Positions 53,959 through 62,053 of a stretch of 64,000 nucleotides of DNA are shown here, one piece after another; positions within the stretch are counted from its first letter, which is position 1; the number at the start of each line of letters is the position of its first letter. The notes beneath the pieces were generated by a model. The model had not been told where the DNA came from. It did no database searches and saw only the letters and a program-made list of their open reading frames with translations. The position numbers and the translations under genes were made by a program. The DNA is from JAGVSZ01 sp019137045 (GTDB lineage: Bacteria > Pseudomonadota > Gammaproteobacteria > Burkholderiales > SG8-39), in NCBI GenBank assembly GCA_046347635.1, contig JAXMFT010000005.1, forward strand, positions 248,001 to 312,000, in the 5' to 3' direction.

Positions 53959-54771
53959 TCACTCCCGTCCGAACTCGTCGCCGAGCTCGCGCGCCCGCTC
54001 GCTCGCCGCGCGCACGGCGCGCACGATCGCGTCGTCGACGCGATCGGCCTGCAGCGCAGCGAGCGCGCGCTCGGTGGTGCCGCCCTTGGAGGTGACCCGC
54101 TCGCGCAGGGTGGCAGGCCCCTCGGCCGCGCGCGCCGCGAGCTCCGCCGCGCCGCGGAAGGTGCCGATCGCCATGCGGCGCGCGCCGGCGGCATCCAGGC
54201 CCAACTCGCGCGCCGCCCGCTCGAGGGCTTCGATGAAGTAGAAGACGTACGCCGGGCCGCTCGCCGACACCGCGGTCACCGGGTCGAGCAGCGCCTCGTC
54301 GTCCACCCAGATCACCTCGCCGACCGCCTCCAGGATCGCCTGCGCCTGCGCGCGCCCTTCGTCGCCCGCCTCGGGGCGGGCGTAGAGCCCGGTGATCCCC
54401 GCGCCGATCAGCGCCGGCGTGTTCGGCATGCAGCGCGCGAGCCGGGCGGGGCCGGCGAGCCAGCGCTCGAGGTCGGCGAGGCGGATCCCGGCGGCGATCG
54501 ACAGCACGAGCTCGCCGCGCAGCGCGCGCGCGAGCGCCTGCGCCGCCGCGCGCATCTGCTGCGGCTTCACCGCGAGCACGACGACGTCGCCGAACGGCGC
54601 GGCGGCGTCCGCGTGCTCGAAGCACGCCACGCCGAAGGCCTGCCCGAGCCGCGCGCGCGCCTCGGCGAGGACCTCCACCACCTTGATCGCCGCCGGCGCG
54701 AACCCCTTCGCCACCAGGCCGCCGATCAGGGCCGTGGCCATGTTGCCGCCGCCGACGAAGGTGATCTGCAT
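53959..54771 (-). CDS. proC: Pyrroline-5-carboxylate reductase
   Basis: A 270-residue NADPH-dependent enzyme for the last step of proline synthesis. It starts with the Rossmann motif ITFVGGGNMATALIGGL, has VVLAVKPQQM, RCMPNTPALIGAG, and the C-terminal signature region VTSKGGTTERALAALQ. Lies 10 bp upstream of yggT. Confidence 0.95.
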   Translation of the reverse strand: MQITFVGGGNMATALIGGLVAKGFAPAAIKVVEVLAEARARLGQAFGVACFEHADAAAPFGDVVVLAVKPQQMRAAAQALARALRGELVLSIAAGIRLADLERWLAGPARLARCMPNTPALIGAGITGLYARPEAGDEGRAQAQAILEAVGEVIWVDDEALLDPVTAVSASGPAYVFYFIEALERAARELGLDAAGARRMAIGTFRGAAELAARAAEGPATLRERVTSKGGTTERALAALQADRVDDAIVRAVRAASERARELGDEFGRE

Positions 54772-54810
54772 CGCGCGATTATCGCGGATAAAGGGCGTCC
54801 CGCTCCGCGC

Positions 54811-55515
54811 TCAGCCGGCGGCGCGCGCCGCGCGCGGCCGCGCGCCGAAGATGGCGCTGCCGACCCGCACCATCGTCGCGCCGGCGGCGACCGCCGCCTC
54901 CAGGTCGTCGGACATGCCCATCGACAGGGTGTCGAGCGGGAGGCCCGCGGCGACGAGCCGCTCCTTCAGCGCGCGCAGGCTCTCGAAGCGCCGGCGCTGG
55001 AGCGCGACGTCGTCGGTCGGCTCGGGAATGGCCATCAGGCCGCGCAGGCGCAGCCGCGGCAGGGCGGCGACCGCGCGCGCGAGCCCCGCCGCCTCGTCCG
55101 GCGGCACGCCGCTCTTGGAGGCCTCGCCGCTCACGTTCACCTGCACGCACGCCTGCAGCGGCGGCAGCGCCGCCGGCCGCTGCGCCGACAAGCGCTCGGC
55201 GATCTTCAGCCGGTCGATCGAGTGCACCCACGCGCAGCGCTCGGCGACCAGGCGCGTCTTGTTGCTCTGGAGCGGTCCGATGAAGTGCCAGGCGAGCGCG
55301 AGATCGGCGAGCGCGTCGAACTTCGCCGCCGCCTCCTGCGCGTGGTTCTCGCCGAAATCGCGCTGTCCGGCGGCGTGCGCGGCGCGCACCGCGGCGGGCG
55401 GGAACGTCTTGCTGACCGCGACGAGAACTATGTCACGGGGGTCGCGTCCGGCCGCCTGCGCGGCGCGCTCGATGCGCGACTTTACGGCTTGCAGGCGTTT
55501 TTCGATTGTGTCCAT
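54811..55515 (-). CDS. yggS: YggS family PLP homeostasis protein
   Basis: A 234-residue single-domain alanine-racemase-fold protein that binds PLP and buffers vitamin B6 pools. The Lys in VLVAVSKTFPPAAVRAAH holds PLP; DFGENHAQEAAAKF, WHFIGPLQSNK and LSMGMSDDLEAAVAAGATMV are family blocks. It is divergent from pilT with a 68-bp spacer and precedes proC by ~40 bp. Confidence 0.95.
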   Translation of the reverse strand: MDTIEKRLQAVKSRIERAAQAAGRDPRDIVLVAVSKTFPPAAVRAAHAAGQRDFGENHAQEAAAKFDALADLALAWHFIGPLQSNKTRLVAERCAWVHSIDRLKIAERLSAQRPAALPPLQACVQVNVSGEASKSGVPPDEAAGLARAVAALPRLRLRGLMAIPEPTDDVALQRRRFESLRALKERLVAAGLPLDTLSMGMSDDLEAAVAAGATMVRVGSAIFGARPRAARAAG

Positions 55516-55518
55516 AAT
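55489..55518 (+). promoter_or_regulatory. Candidate sigma-70 promoter for pilT
   Basis: TTGCAG (55489-55494) and CATAAT (55513-55518) are spaced 18 bp apart and face pilT; the -10 overlaps the yggS start codon region. The leader would be ~60 nt. Confidence 0.45.
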
Positions 55519-55583
55519 GCGCCGGATTTCCCCTGTGCGCCAATGGGTTGGCGGCGTACCCTGCAGAAGCGCTAGAGGATTAT

Positions 55584-56627
55584 ATGGACATCTCCGAGCT
55601 GCTCGCCTTCGTCGTCAAGAACAAGGCCTCCGACCTGCACCTGTCCGCCGGCCTGCCGCCGATGATCCGGGTGCACGGCGACGTGCGGCGCATCAACCTC
55701 CCGGCGCTCGAGCACAAGGACGTGCACGGGATGATCTACGACATCATGAACGACGCGCAGCGCAAGCACTACGAGGAGAACCTCGAGTGCGACTTCTCGT
55801 TCGCGATTCCCGGGCTCGCGCGCTTCCGCGTGAACGCGTTCGTGCAGCAGCGCGGCGCGGCCGCGGTGATGCGGACCATCCCGACCAAGGTGCTGACGCT
55901 CGAGGAGCTGAACGCGCCCAAGATCTTCACCGACATCGCCGACCAGCCGCGCGGCATCGTGCTGGTGACCGGCCCGACCGGGTCGGGCAAGTCGACCACG
56001 CTCGCGGCGATGGTCAACCACATCAACGACAACGAGTACGGGCACATCCTCACCATCGAGGACCCGATCGAGTTCGTGCACGAGTCCAAGAAGTGCCTGA
56101 TCAACCAGCGCGAGGTGGGGCCGCACACGCTCTCGTTCGCGAACGCGCTGCGCTCGGCGCTGCGCGAGGACCCGGACGTGATCCTGGTCGGCGAGATGCG
56201 CGACCTCGAGACGATCCTCCTCGCGCTGACCGGCGCGGAGACCGGGCACCTGGTGTTCGGCACCCTGCACACGAGCTCGGCGGCGAAGACGATCGACCGT
56301 ATCGTCGACGTGTTCCCGGCGGCGGAGAAGGAGATGGTGCGCGCGATGCTGTCGGAGTCGCTGCGCGCGGTGATCTCCCAGACCCTGCTCAAGACCAAGG
56401 ACGGCTCGGGCCGGGTGGCGGCGCACGAGATCATGATCGGCACGCCGGCGATCCGCAACCTGATCCGCGAGAACAAGGTGGCGCAGATGTACTCCGCGAT
56501 CCAGACCGGCCAGCAGTTCGGGATGCAGACGCTCGACCAGAACCTGCAGGAGCTGGTCAAGCGCGGGGTGGTGCAGGTGGCCGAGGCGCGGGCGCGCGCG
56601 GCAAACAAGGACAACTTCATCGGTTGA
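55584..56627 (+). CDS. pilT: Type IV pilus retraction ATPase PilT
   Basis: A 347-residue hexameric secretion-type ATPase that depolymerises pili to power twitching and DNA uptake. It begins MDISELLAFVVKNKASDLHLSAG; Walker A GPTGSGKST is at residues 130-138. The Asp box, Walker B (ILVGEMRDLET) and His box (TGHLVFGTLHTSSA) follow, with the PilT-typical AIRNLIRENKVAQMYSAIQ. The ATG at 55584 is preceded by AGAGGAT. pilU follows 98 bp later. Confidence 0.97.
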   Translation: MDISELLAFVVKNKASDLHLSAGLPPMIRVHGDVRRINLPALEHKDVHGMIYDIMNDAQRKHYEENLECDFSFAIPGLARFRVNAFVQQRGAAAVMRTIPTKVLTLEELNAPKIFTDIADQPRGIVLVTGPTGSGKSTTLAAMVNHINDNEYGHILTIEDPIEFVHESKKCLINQREVGPHTLSFANALRSALREDPDVILVGEMRDLETILLALTGAETGHLVFGTLHTSSAAKTIDRIVDVFPAAEKEMVRAMLSESLRAVISQTLLKTKDGSGRVAAHEIMIGTPAIRNLIRENKVAQMYSAIQTGQQFGMQTLDQNLQELVKRGVVQVAEARARAANKDNFIG

Positions 56628-56725
56628 CGGGGCGGCCGGGCCCGCGCTACCCGCTGCCACGGGCGGGGCGTAAGATGGCCGGCACCCGCCACCGGTAGAC
56701 GAGCGGAGCGCGAGAGGGGACCACG

Positions 56726-57865
56726 ATGGAACGCGACCAGGCAACGAAATTCATCTACGACCTGCTGCGCCTGATGGTGGGCAAGAAGGCCTCCGACCTG
56801 TTCATCACCGTCGGCTTTCCGCCGGCGATCAAGCTGGACGGCAAGATGACGCCGGTGTCCCAGCAGCCGCTCTCGGCGCAGCACACCGCCGAGCTGGTGC
56901 GCTCGGTCATGAACGACCGCCAGGCGGCGGAGTTCGAGTCGACCAAGGAGTGCCAGTTCGCGATCAGCCCCGCCAACATCGGCCGCTTCCGCGTCAGCGC
57001 GTTCGTGCAGATGGGCAACATCGGCATGGTGCTGCGCACGATCAACTCGAAGATCCCCACCTTCGAGGAGCTGAACCTGCCGCCGGTGCTGAAGGACGTG
57101 GCGATGACCAAGCGCGGGCTGGTCATCATGGTGGGCGCGACCGGCTCGGGCAAGTCGACCTCGCTCGCGGCGATGATCGGCTACCGCAACCAGAACTCGT
57201 ACGGCCACATCATCACGATCGAGGACCCGGTCGAGTACGTCCACCCGCACGCGAACTGCCTCATCACCCAGCGCGAGATCGGCGTCGACACCGAGTCCTG
57301 GGACAACGCGCTCAAGAACACCCTGCGCCAGGCGCCGGACGTCATCATGATGGGCGAGGTGCGCGACCGCGAGACCATGGACTACGCGGTCGCGTTCGCC
57401 GAGACCGGCCACCTGTGCCTCGCCACCCTGCACGCGAACAGCGCCAATCAGGCGCTCGACCGGATCATCAACTTCTTCCCCGAGGAGCGCCGCGCGCAGC
57501 TGCTGATGGACCTGTCGCTCAACCTGCGCGGGATGATCTCGCAGCGCCTGATCCCGCTCAAGGAGGGCAAGGGCCGCATCGCCGCGGTCGAGGTGATGCT
57601 CAACTCGCCGCTGGTCGCCGACCTCATCTTCAAGGGCGAGGTGCACGAGATCAAGGAGCTGATGAAGCGCTCGCGCGAGCTCGGCATGCAGACCTTCGAC
57701 CAGCACCTCTTCGACCTCTACGACAACGGCATCATCAGCTACGAGGACGCGCTGCGCAACGCCGACTCGGTGAACGACCTGCGGCTCTCGATCAAGCTCC
57801 ACTCCAAGGAAGCGAAGAACCGCGACATCACCAAGGGCATCGAGCACCTCGACATCGTGAAGTGA
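56726..57865 (+). CDS. pilU: PilT-dependent retraction ATPase PilU
   Basis: A 379-residue PilT paralogue that adds force to retraction. KKASDLFITVGFPPAIKLDG at the N-terminus, Walker A GATGSGKST from residue 137, MMGEVRDRETMDYAVAFAETGHLCLATLHAN and the C-terminal extension (SIKLHSKEAKNRD) distinguish it from PilT. A hairpin plus TTTCTT follows the gene, so pilT-pilU probably ends there. Confidence 0.96.
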   Translation: MERDQATKFIYDLLRLMVGKKASDLFITVGFPPAIKLDGKMTPVSQQPLSAQHTAELVRSVMNDRQAAEFESTKECQFAISPANIGRFRVSAFVQMGNIGMVLRTINSKIPTFEELNLPPVLKDVAMTKRGLVIMVGATGSGKSTSLAAMIGYRNQNSYGHIITIEDPVEYVHPHANCLITQREIGVDTESWDNALKNTLRQAPDVIMMGEVRDRETMDYAVAFAETGHLCLATLHANSANQALDRIINFFPEERRAQLLMDLSLNLRGMISQRLIPLKEGKGRIAAVEVMLNSPLVADLIFKGEVHEIKELMKRSRELGMQTFDQHLFDLYDNGIISYEDALRNADSVNDLRLSIKLHSKEAKNRDITKGIEHLDIVK

Positions 57866-57890
57866 GCGCCGCGCGGGCGGCCGAGCGGCC

Positions 57891-57916
57891 AGGGCCGGCA
57901 TGAGCGGCCCTTTCTT
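57891..57916 (+). terminator. Intrinsic terminator after pilU
   Basis: AGGGCCG and CGGCCCT form a perfect 7-bp stem with a 7-nt loop, running into TTTCTT, 26 bp after the pilU stop. Confidence 0.65.
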
Positions 57917-57943
57917 CCCGCGCTGCCGGCGCGCCCCGCCGCG

Positions 57944-58823
57944 GTGATCCGGCTCCGGTCCCTCGCGCTCGCCGCCTTCCTTCTGCTGCTTCCCGCGGCC
58001 GCGCCGGCCGAGTGCGCGGCCGGCGCGGACGGATACCCCGAGCTGCGCGACTGCGTGGACCAGCCGCTCCAGCGCGGCCTGGAGCGGGTGATCCGGGCGC
58101 AGGGGCTCTGGCCGCGGGTCGCGCAGGACCGGTTCGCCGCCGCCATCGCCGACATCACCGATGCGCGCCGGCCGCGCTTCGCGGCGGTGCGAGGCGACCA
58201 GATGATGTACGCGAGCAGCCTGCCGAAGTCGCCGTCCTGCTCGCGGCGTACGCCCGCGCGGAGGAGGCCGGCGTGGAGCCCGACGAGGCGCGCCGGAGCG
58301 CATCCGGCGCATGATCCGGCACTCGGACAGCGCCGCGGCGACGCGCGCGATCGAGCGGATCGGCCACCAGACCGTGCTCGACGTGCTGCAGTCGCCGCGC
58401 CTGCGGCTGTACGACCCGGCGCACAACGGCGGGCTCTGGCTGGGCAAGGACTACGCGCAGGGACCGGCCTACCAGCGCGACCCGATCCACACCCACGTCC
58501 ACGGCGCCACCGCGACCCAGGTCGCGCGCTTCTACTATCTGCTCGCGACCGGCAGGCTCGTGAACGCGGCGCACACCGAGGCGATCCGGCAGCTCCTCGG
58601 CAACCCGGTGTTCCGGAACAAGTTCGTGCGCGGTCTCGAGGCGCGCCCCGAAGCGAAGCTGTTCCGCAAGACCGGCACCTGGCGGATCTTCCACGCCGAC
58701 GGCGCGCTGGTCGAATCCGGCGCGCGCCGGCTGATCATGGTCGCCATCGCCCACGATCCGGCCGGCGGACAGTGGCTCGTGGCCCTCGCCGCGCCGCTCT
58801 ACGACCTGTTGATGGCGCGTTGA
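57944..58823 (+). pseudogene. Class A beta-lactamase-like serine hydrolase, two frameshifts
   Basis: Three frames together give one ~293-residue exported protein. Signal peptide (SLALAAFLLLLPAAAPAECA); the active-site motif SLPK (S-x-x-K) in MMYASSLPK; then, after a missing base near 58229, AVLLAAYARAEEAGVEPDEA; after another near 58292, MIRHSDSAAATRAIERIG (SDS, the SDN-like motif) and KTGTWRIFHADGALVES (KTG). All three penicillin-binding/beta-lactamase motifs survive, so the protein fits a serine beta-lactamase-like hydrolase. The 880-bp span plus two bases is a multiple of three. Either two assembly deletions or a recent pseudogene. Confidence 0.75.
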
Positions 58824-58911
58824 ATCGTCGACAGCCGGGCCCGCCGAACGCCTGCAAGGGAGTTGCTTCCTCACCCGCGCCAGGGCGACACTTGCGCCGG
58901 GAGGAAGAAGC

Positions 58912-60441
58912 GTGGCGCGAGTGGGCGGAGCAGGCCGGCAGCGGGGCATGCGAGCGGCCCTGTGGGCTGCCTGCCTCTTCGCGCTTGCGCCATTCACGCC
59001 CGTCGCGGCGCTCGACTCCGCCGAGACCGCGCGCGTGCTGGCCGGCCTGGAGCCCGCGCCGCAGAGCCTGAGCCCGCTCGCGCGCCCGCTCATCGCGCCG
59101 TACGCCCGCGCAGTCTCCGCGCGCTGGCAGGAATACCAGCGCCGCATCGGCGCGCCGATGCGCGCGTGGGCCCGCACCGAGCTGGCGGACCCGGTCGGCG
59201 AGACCGTGTTCTATCCCTTCTCCGGGCCGGATTTCCCCACGGTGCAGCAGCTCTATCCGAATGCGGGCCGGTACGTGCTCGTCGCGCACCAGCGCGCCGA
59301 CCCGCCGCCGCCGCTCGCGCGCTACTCGCCCCAGGCGCTGAGCGGGTTCCTCGCGCGCTTCCGCGCCGGGTGGGAGCGGTTCGCGCGGCTCGGATTCTTC
59401 CTCACCCGGGACCTCGACGCCGACGCGAGCCTGCCGGGCATCCGCGTCGGCGTGACCGGTCTCCTGATGGCGTTCGCCGCGCGCGCGGACTACGAGGTGG
59501 TCGCGGTCGATCCGGTCCGGCTGACGGCCGACGGGACCGACCTCGAGCCGGCCGCGGGGGACCGGGCGAGCCGCAGCACCTGGGAATCGGCGCGGATCAC
59601 GCTCGCGAAGGACGGCCGCATCGTGCTGCTCGACTACGTGCGGATGGATCTGTCGGACGGCTACCTCGCCCGGCACCGGGCGAGCCGCACGTGGATCGAG
59701 GAAGCGGCCGCGAACCGCACGGTGCTCAAGTCGGCCTCGCACCTGCCGCAGCACCCGCAGTTCTCGATCGTGCGCGACGCGATCGCGCGCCGGGCGCCGT
59801 CGATCTGGCAGGACGAGACCGGCCTCGACTACGATCTGCTCGCCCGCGACCACGCCGTCGCGCTGTACGGCCGGTTCACGAAGCCGCACCACCTGTTCCC
59901 GCCGGGTACGCAGCGCGCGCTGGCGGCGGCCTACGCGCGCGGCCGCGCGCAGCCGCTCGGCTTTCGCGTCGGCTACGAGAAGGAGGCCGGCTCGAGCGTC
60001 CAGGTGGCGGTGCGCCGGACGCCGGCCGCGGCGGGCGAACCACCGCGCGCGGGTGCGGCGCTGGCCGACCGGATCCAGACCCTGCAGCGGCAGGTCGACG
60101 CGCAGCTCGAGCGCGCTGCCGCCCTGCCGCGGCGGGCATTCGTGGGCGGACGCACGGCGGACGAGCCCTACGCGCAGTACGTGGGGACCGTGCGCCAGCG
60201 GATCGTCGAGACGGCGCAGGGCGCGGCCGCAGGGTCCGGGCGCCTCGCTCTCGTGTCGGTCTTCATCCGCGCCGACGGCGCGCTCCAGGACGTCGAGCTC
60301 GACCGGGCGTCGGGGAATACCGCGTTCGATCGGCGCATGCGCGCGGCGGCCCGCGACGCCGCGCCGTTCCCGCCGCTGCCGCCGTCGGTGCGCGCACGCG
60401 CCGACGTCCTGGTCATCACCTTCCAGTTCCCGGATCCGTGA
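58912..60441 (+). CDS. Exported protein with uncharacterised N-terminal domain and TonB C-terminal domain
   Basis: A 509-residue protein. A signal peptide (AALWAACLFALAPFTPVAAL) follows a basic n-region. Residues ~45-375 form a domain I cannot name, with landmarks ETVFYPFSGPDFPTVQQLYP, GRYVLVAHQ, GFFLTRDLDADASLPG and HHLFPPGTQRALAAA. After a short linker a TonB-C-like domain (YAQYVGTVRQRIVETAQ, VSVFIRADGALQDVELDRAS, DVLVITFQF) ends the protein. It resembles the C-terminus of the TonB at 30.3 kb but has no evident membrane anchor. GGAGG 7 bp upstream supports the GTG at 58912. Confidence 0.78.
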   Translation: MARVGGAGRQRGMRAALWAACLFALAPFTPVAALDSAETARVLAGLEPAPQSLSPLARPLIAPYARAVSARWQEYQRRIGAPMRAWARTELADPVGETVFYPFSGPDFPTVQQLYPNAGRYVLVAHQRADPPPPLARYSPQALSGFLARFRAGWERFARLGFFLTRDLDADASLPGIRVGVTGLLMAFAARADYEVVAVDPVRLTADGTDLEPAAGDRASRSTWESARITLAKDGRIVLLDYVRMDLSDGYLARHRASRTWIEEAAANRTVLKSASHLPQHPQFSIVRDAIARRAPSIWQDETGLDYDLLARDHAVALYGRFTKPHHLFPPGTQRALAAAYARGRAQPLGFRVGYEKEAGSSVQVAVRRTPAAAGEPPRAGAALADRIQTLQRQVDAQLERAAALPRRAFVGGRTADEPYAQYVGTVRQRIVETAQGAAAGSGRLALVSVFIRADGALQDVELDRASGNTAFDRRMRAAARDAAPFPPLPPSVRARADVLVITFQFPDP

Positions 60442-60457
60442 CGACGCCGGCGCGGCG

Positions 60458-60781
60458 CTACAGCCGCCGCGTCGCCCGCTTCAGCCCGCGGATCTCGTTC
60501 AGCACCGCCTTCAGCGCGGCGTGGTCGGGCGAGGCGAGGATCTCGTCGCGCTTCTTCTTCAGCGCCCGGATGCGCGCCTTGAGCTTGCCGCGCTCCTCGC
60601 CCGCCGCGTGGTGGTGCTGGTGGAGGTGCGCCTCGATGCCGAGGGCCTTGCACAGGGCCACCAGCAGGTGGTCCTTGTTCATCTGGGTGTAGCCCTGCAC
60701 CGCCTCGTGCTCGGTGGTCTTCGCGAGCTCGCGCAGCTCCGCCACCGTCTTGTGCTTGAGCTCGTCGTAGGTGTGTGCCAT
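60458..60781 (-). CDS. Small hypothetical protein, Rho_N/SAP-like N-terminus
   Basis: A 107-residue soluble protein. The N-terminal YDELKHKTVAELRELAKTTE resembles the helix-extended-helix start of Rho N-terminal/SAP-like domains, followed by NKDHLLVALCKALGIE, a His cluster (HLHQHHH) and a Lys/Arg-rich C-terminal helix (KARIRALKKKRDEILASPDH). Possibly a nucleic-acid-binding protein; function unknown. A GC-richness shadow is unlikely because residues and codon use are protein-like and AGGAGC-type sequence precedes the ATG. Confidence 0.72.
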   Translation of the reverse strand: MAHTYDELKHKTVAELRELAKTTEHEAVQGYTQMNKDHLLVALCKALGIEAHLHQHHHAAGEERGKLKARIRALKKKRDEILASPDHAALKAVLNEIRGLKRATRRL

Positions 60782-60809
60782 TGCCTTGCTCCTTTCGCTC
60801 GGGACGCCT

Positions 60810-61982
60810 TTATAGCGCGTCGGGGGGTGCCGGGGAAGGCCGGCGCAGCGCGCCCGCCACCATGCGGTACTCGAACAGCCGGCACTCGAGCGGGCCGTTG
60901 AAGAGCGGCGTGCGCCGCGCGGCCTTGAGCCCGATCATCTTCGCAAGCCGCAGGTCGGCGGTGAGGAAGAAGCAGCGCCAGCCCGCGAAACGCGCCTTGA
61001 GCGCGTCGCCCAGCTTCGGGTAGAACGCCGCGAGCTCGGCGTCCGCCCCGATGCGCACGCCGTAGGGCGGGTTCGCCACCAGCACCCCGGCCGGCGCCGG
61101 CGGCGAGAGCTCCAGCAGGTTCGCCTGCTTCAGCTGCACGATGCCGTCGAGCCCGGCCGCCGCGATGGCCGCGCGCGCCTTGGCGAGCTCGGCGCCGTAC
61201 CGGTCCGAGCCGAAGATCGCGACCGGCCGGGTGCGCTGCTCGCGCGCCTGCGCCCGGTCGCGCAGCTCGCCCCAGCGCTGCGCGTCGAAGCCCTCGAGGC
61301 GCTCGAAGCCGAACGTGCGGCGGCTGCCGGGCGCGATGCCGAGCGCGATCGCCGCCGCCTCGAGCAGGATCGTCCCGCTGCCGCACATCGGGTCGAGGAA
61401 CGGCTCGTCGCCCGTCCAGCCGGTGAGGGCGACGATGCCCGCCGCCAGGTTCTCCTTGAGCGGCGCTTCGCCCGTGCGCCCCCGCCAGCCGCGCTTGTAG
61501 AGCGGGTCGCCCGAAGTGTCGAGGTAGAGCGTGACCGTGCGCTCGTCCAGGAACGCGTGGACGCGCACGTCCGGGGAGCGGGTGTCGACGTCGGGCCGCG
61601 TGCCCACCACCGCGCGAAACCGGTCGCACACCGCGTCCTTGATGCGCAGCGTCGCGAACTCGAGGCTGCGCAGCGGCGAGCGCACCGCGTTGACGTCGAC
61701 GCGGATCGAGCGCTCCACCCGGAAGCGCGCCGGCCAGTCCTGCGCGTGCGCCGCGTCGTAGACGTCCTGCTCGTGGCGGTAGGGCGCCTCGGCCACGCGC
61801 CAGAGGATGCGCGTGGCGACCCGGCTCTCGAGGTTCGCCCGATAACAGACGGCAAGGTCGCCGCGAAAATGCGCGCCGCCGCCAGTCGGACCGATCTTGC
61901 TCGCGCCGCAGGCGGCGAGCTCGGCGGCGAGCAGCGACTCGAGGCCGCGCGGGCAGGTGGCGAAGAACGATTGGGTGCCCAT
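60810..61982 (-). CDS. rlmL: 23S rRNA (guanine-N2)-methyltransferase, RlmL-like
   Basis: A 390-residue THUMP-domain class I methyltransferase. The N-terminal ferredoxin-like/THUMP part (FFATCPRGLESLLAAELAA, FRGDLAVCYRANLESRVATR) is followed by the catalytic domain with FLDPMCGSGTILLEAA (SAM motif) and VANPPYGVRI (N-P-P-Y for base methylation). It corresponds to the RlmL half of E. coli RlmKL and modifies G2445 there; no RlmK domain is fused. The ATG at 61982 starts the conserved sequence. Confidence 0.9.
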   Translation of the reverse strand: MGTQSFFATCPRGLESLLAAELAACGASKIGPTGGGAHFRGDLAVCYRANLESRVATRILWRVAEAPYRHEQDVYDAAHAQDWPARFRVERSIRVDVNAVRSPLRSLEFATLRIKDAVCDRFRAVVGTRPDVDTRSPDVRVHAFLDERTVTLYLDTSGDPLYKRGWRGRTGEAPLKENLAAGIVALTGWTGDEPFLDPMCGSGTILLEAAAIALGIAPGSRRTFGFERLEGFDAQRWGELRDRAQAREQRTRPVAIFGSDRYGAELAKARAAIAAAGLDGIVQLKQANLLELSPPAPAGVLVANPPYGVRIGADAELAAFYPKLGDALKARFAGWRCFFLTADLRLAKMIGLKAARRTPLFNGPLECRLFEYRMVAGALRRPSPAPPDAL

Positions 61983-62053
61983 GGCGAGCGCGCAGGATAG
62001 CGCGCACTGGGTAAAGGAACGCTCAACGGTAGCGCGCTCGGGCGAGCGCCGCC

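Noticed and set aside
53949..54194. N-terminal extension of YggT
   Set aside because: The frame stays open upstream over proC, but the added residues are Arg/Ser/Ala-rich shadow sequence and the conserved protein begins at the ATG at 53948.
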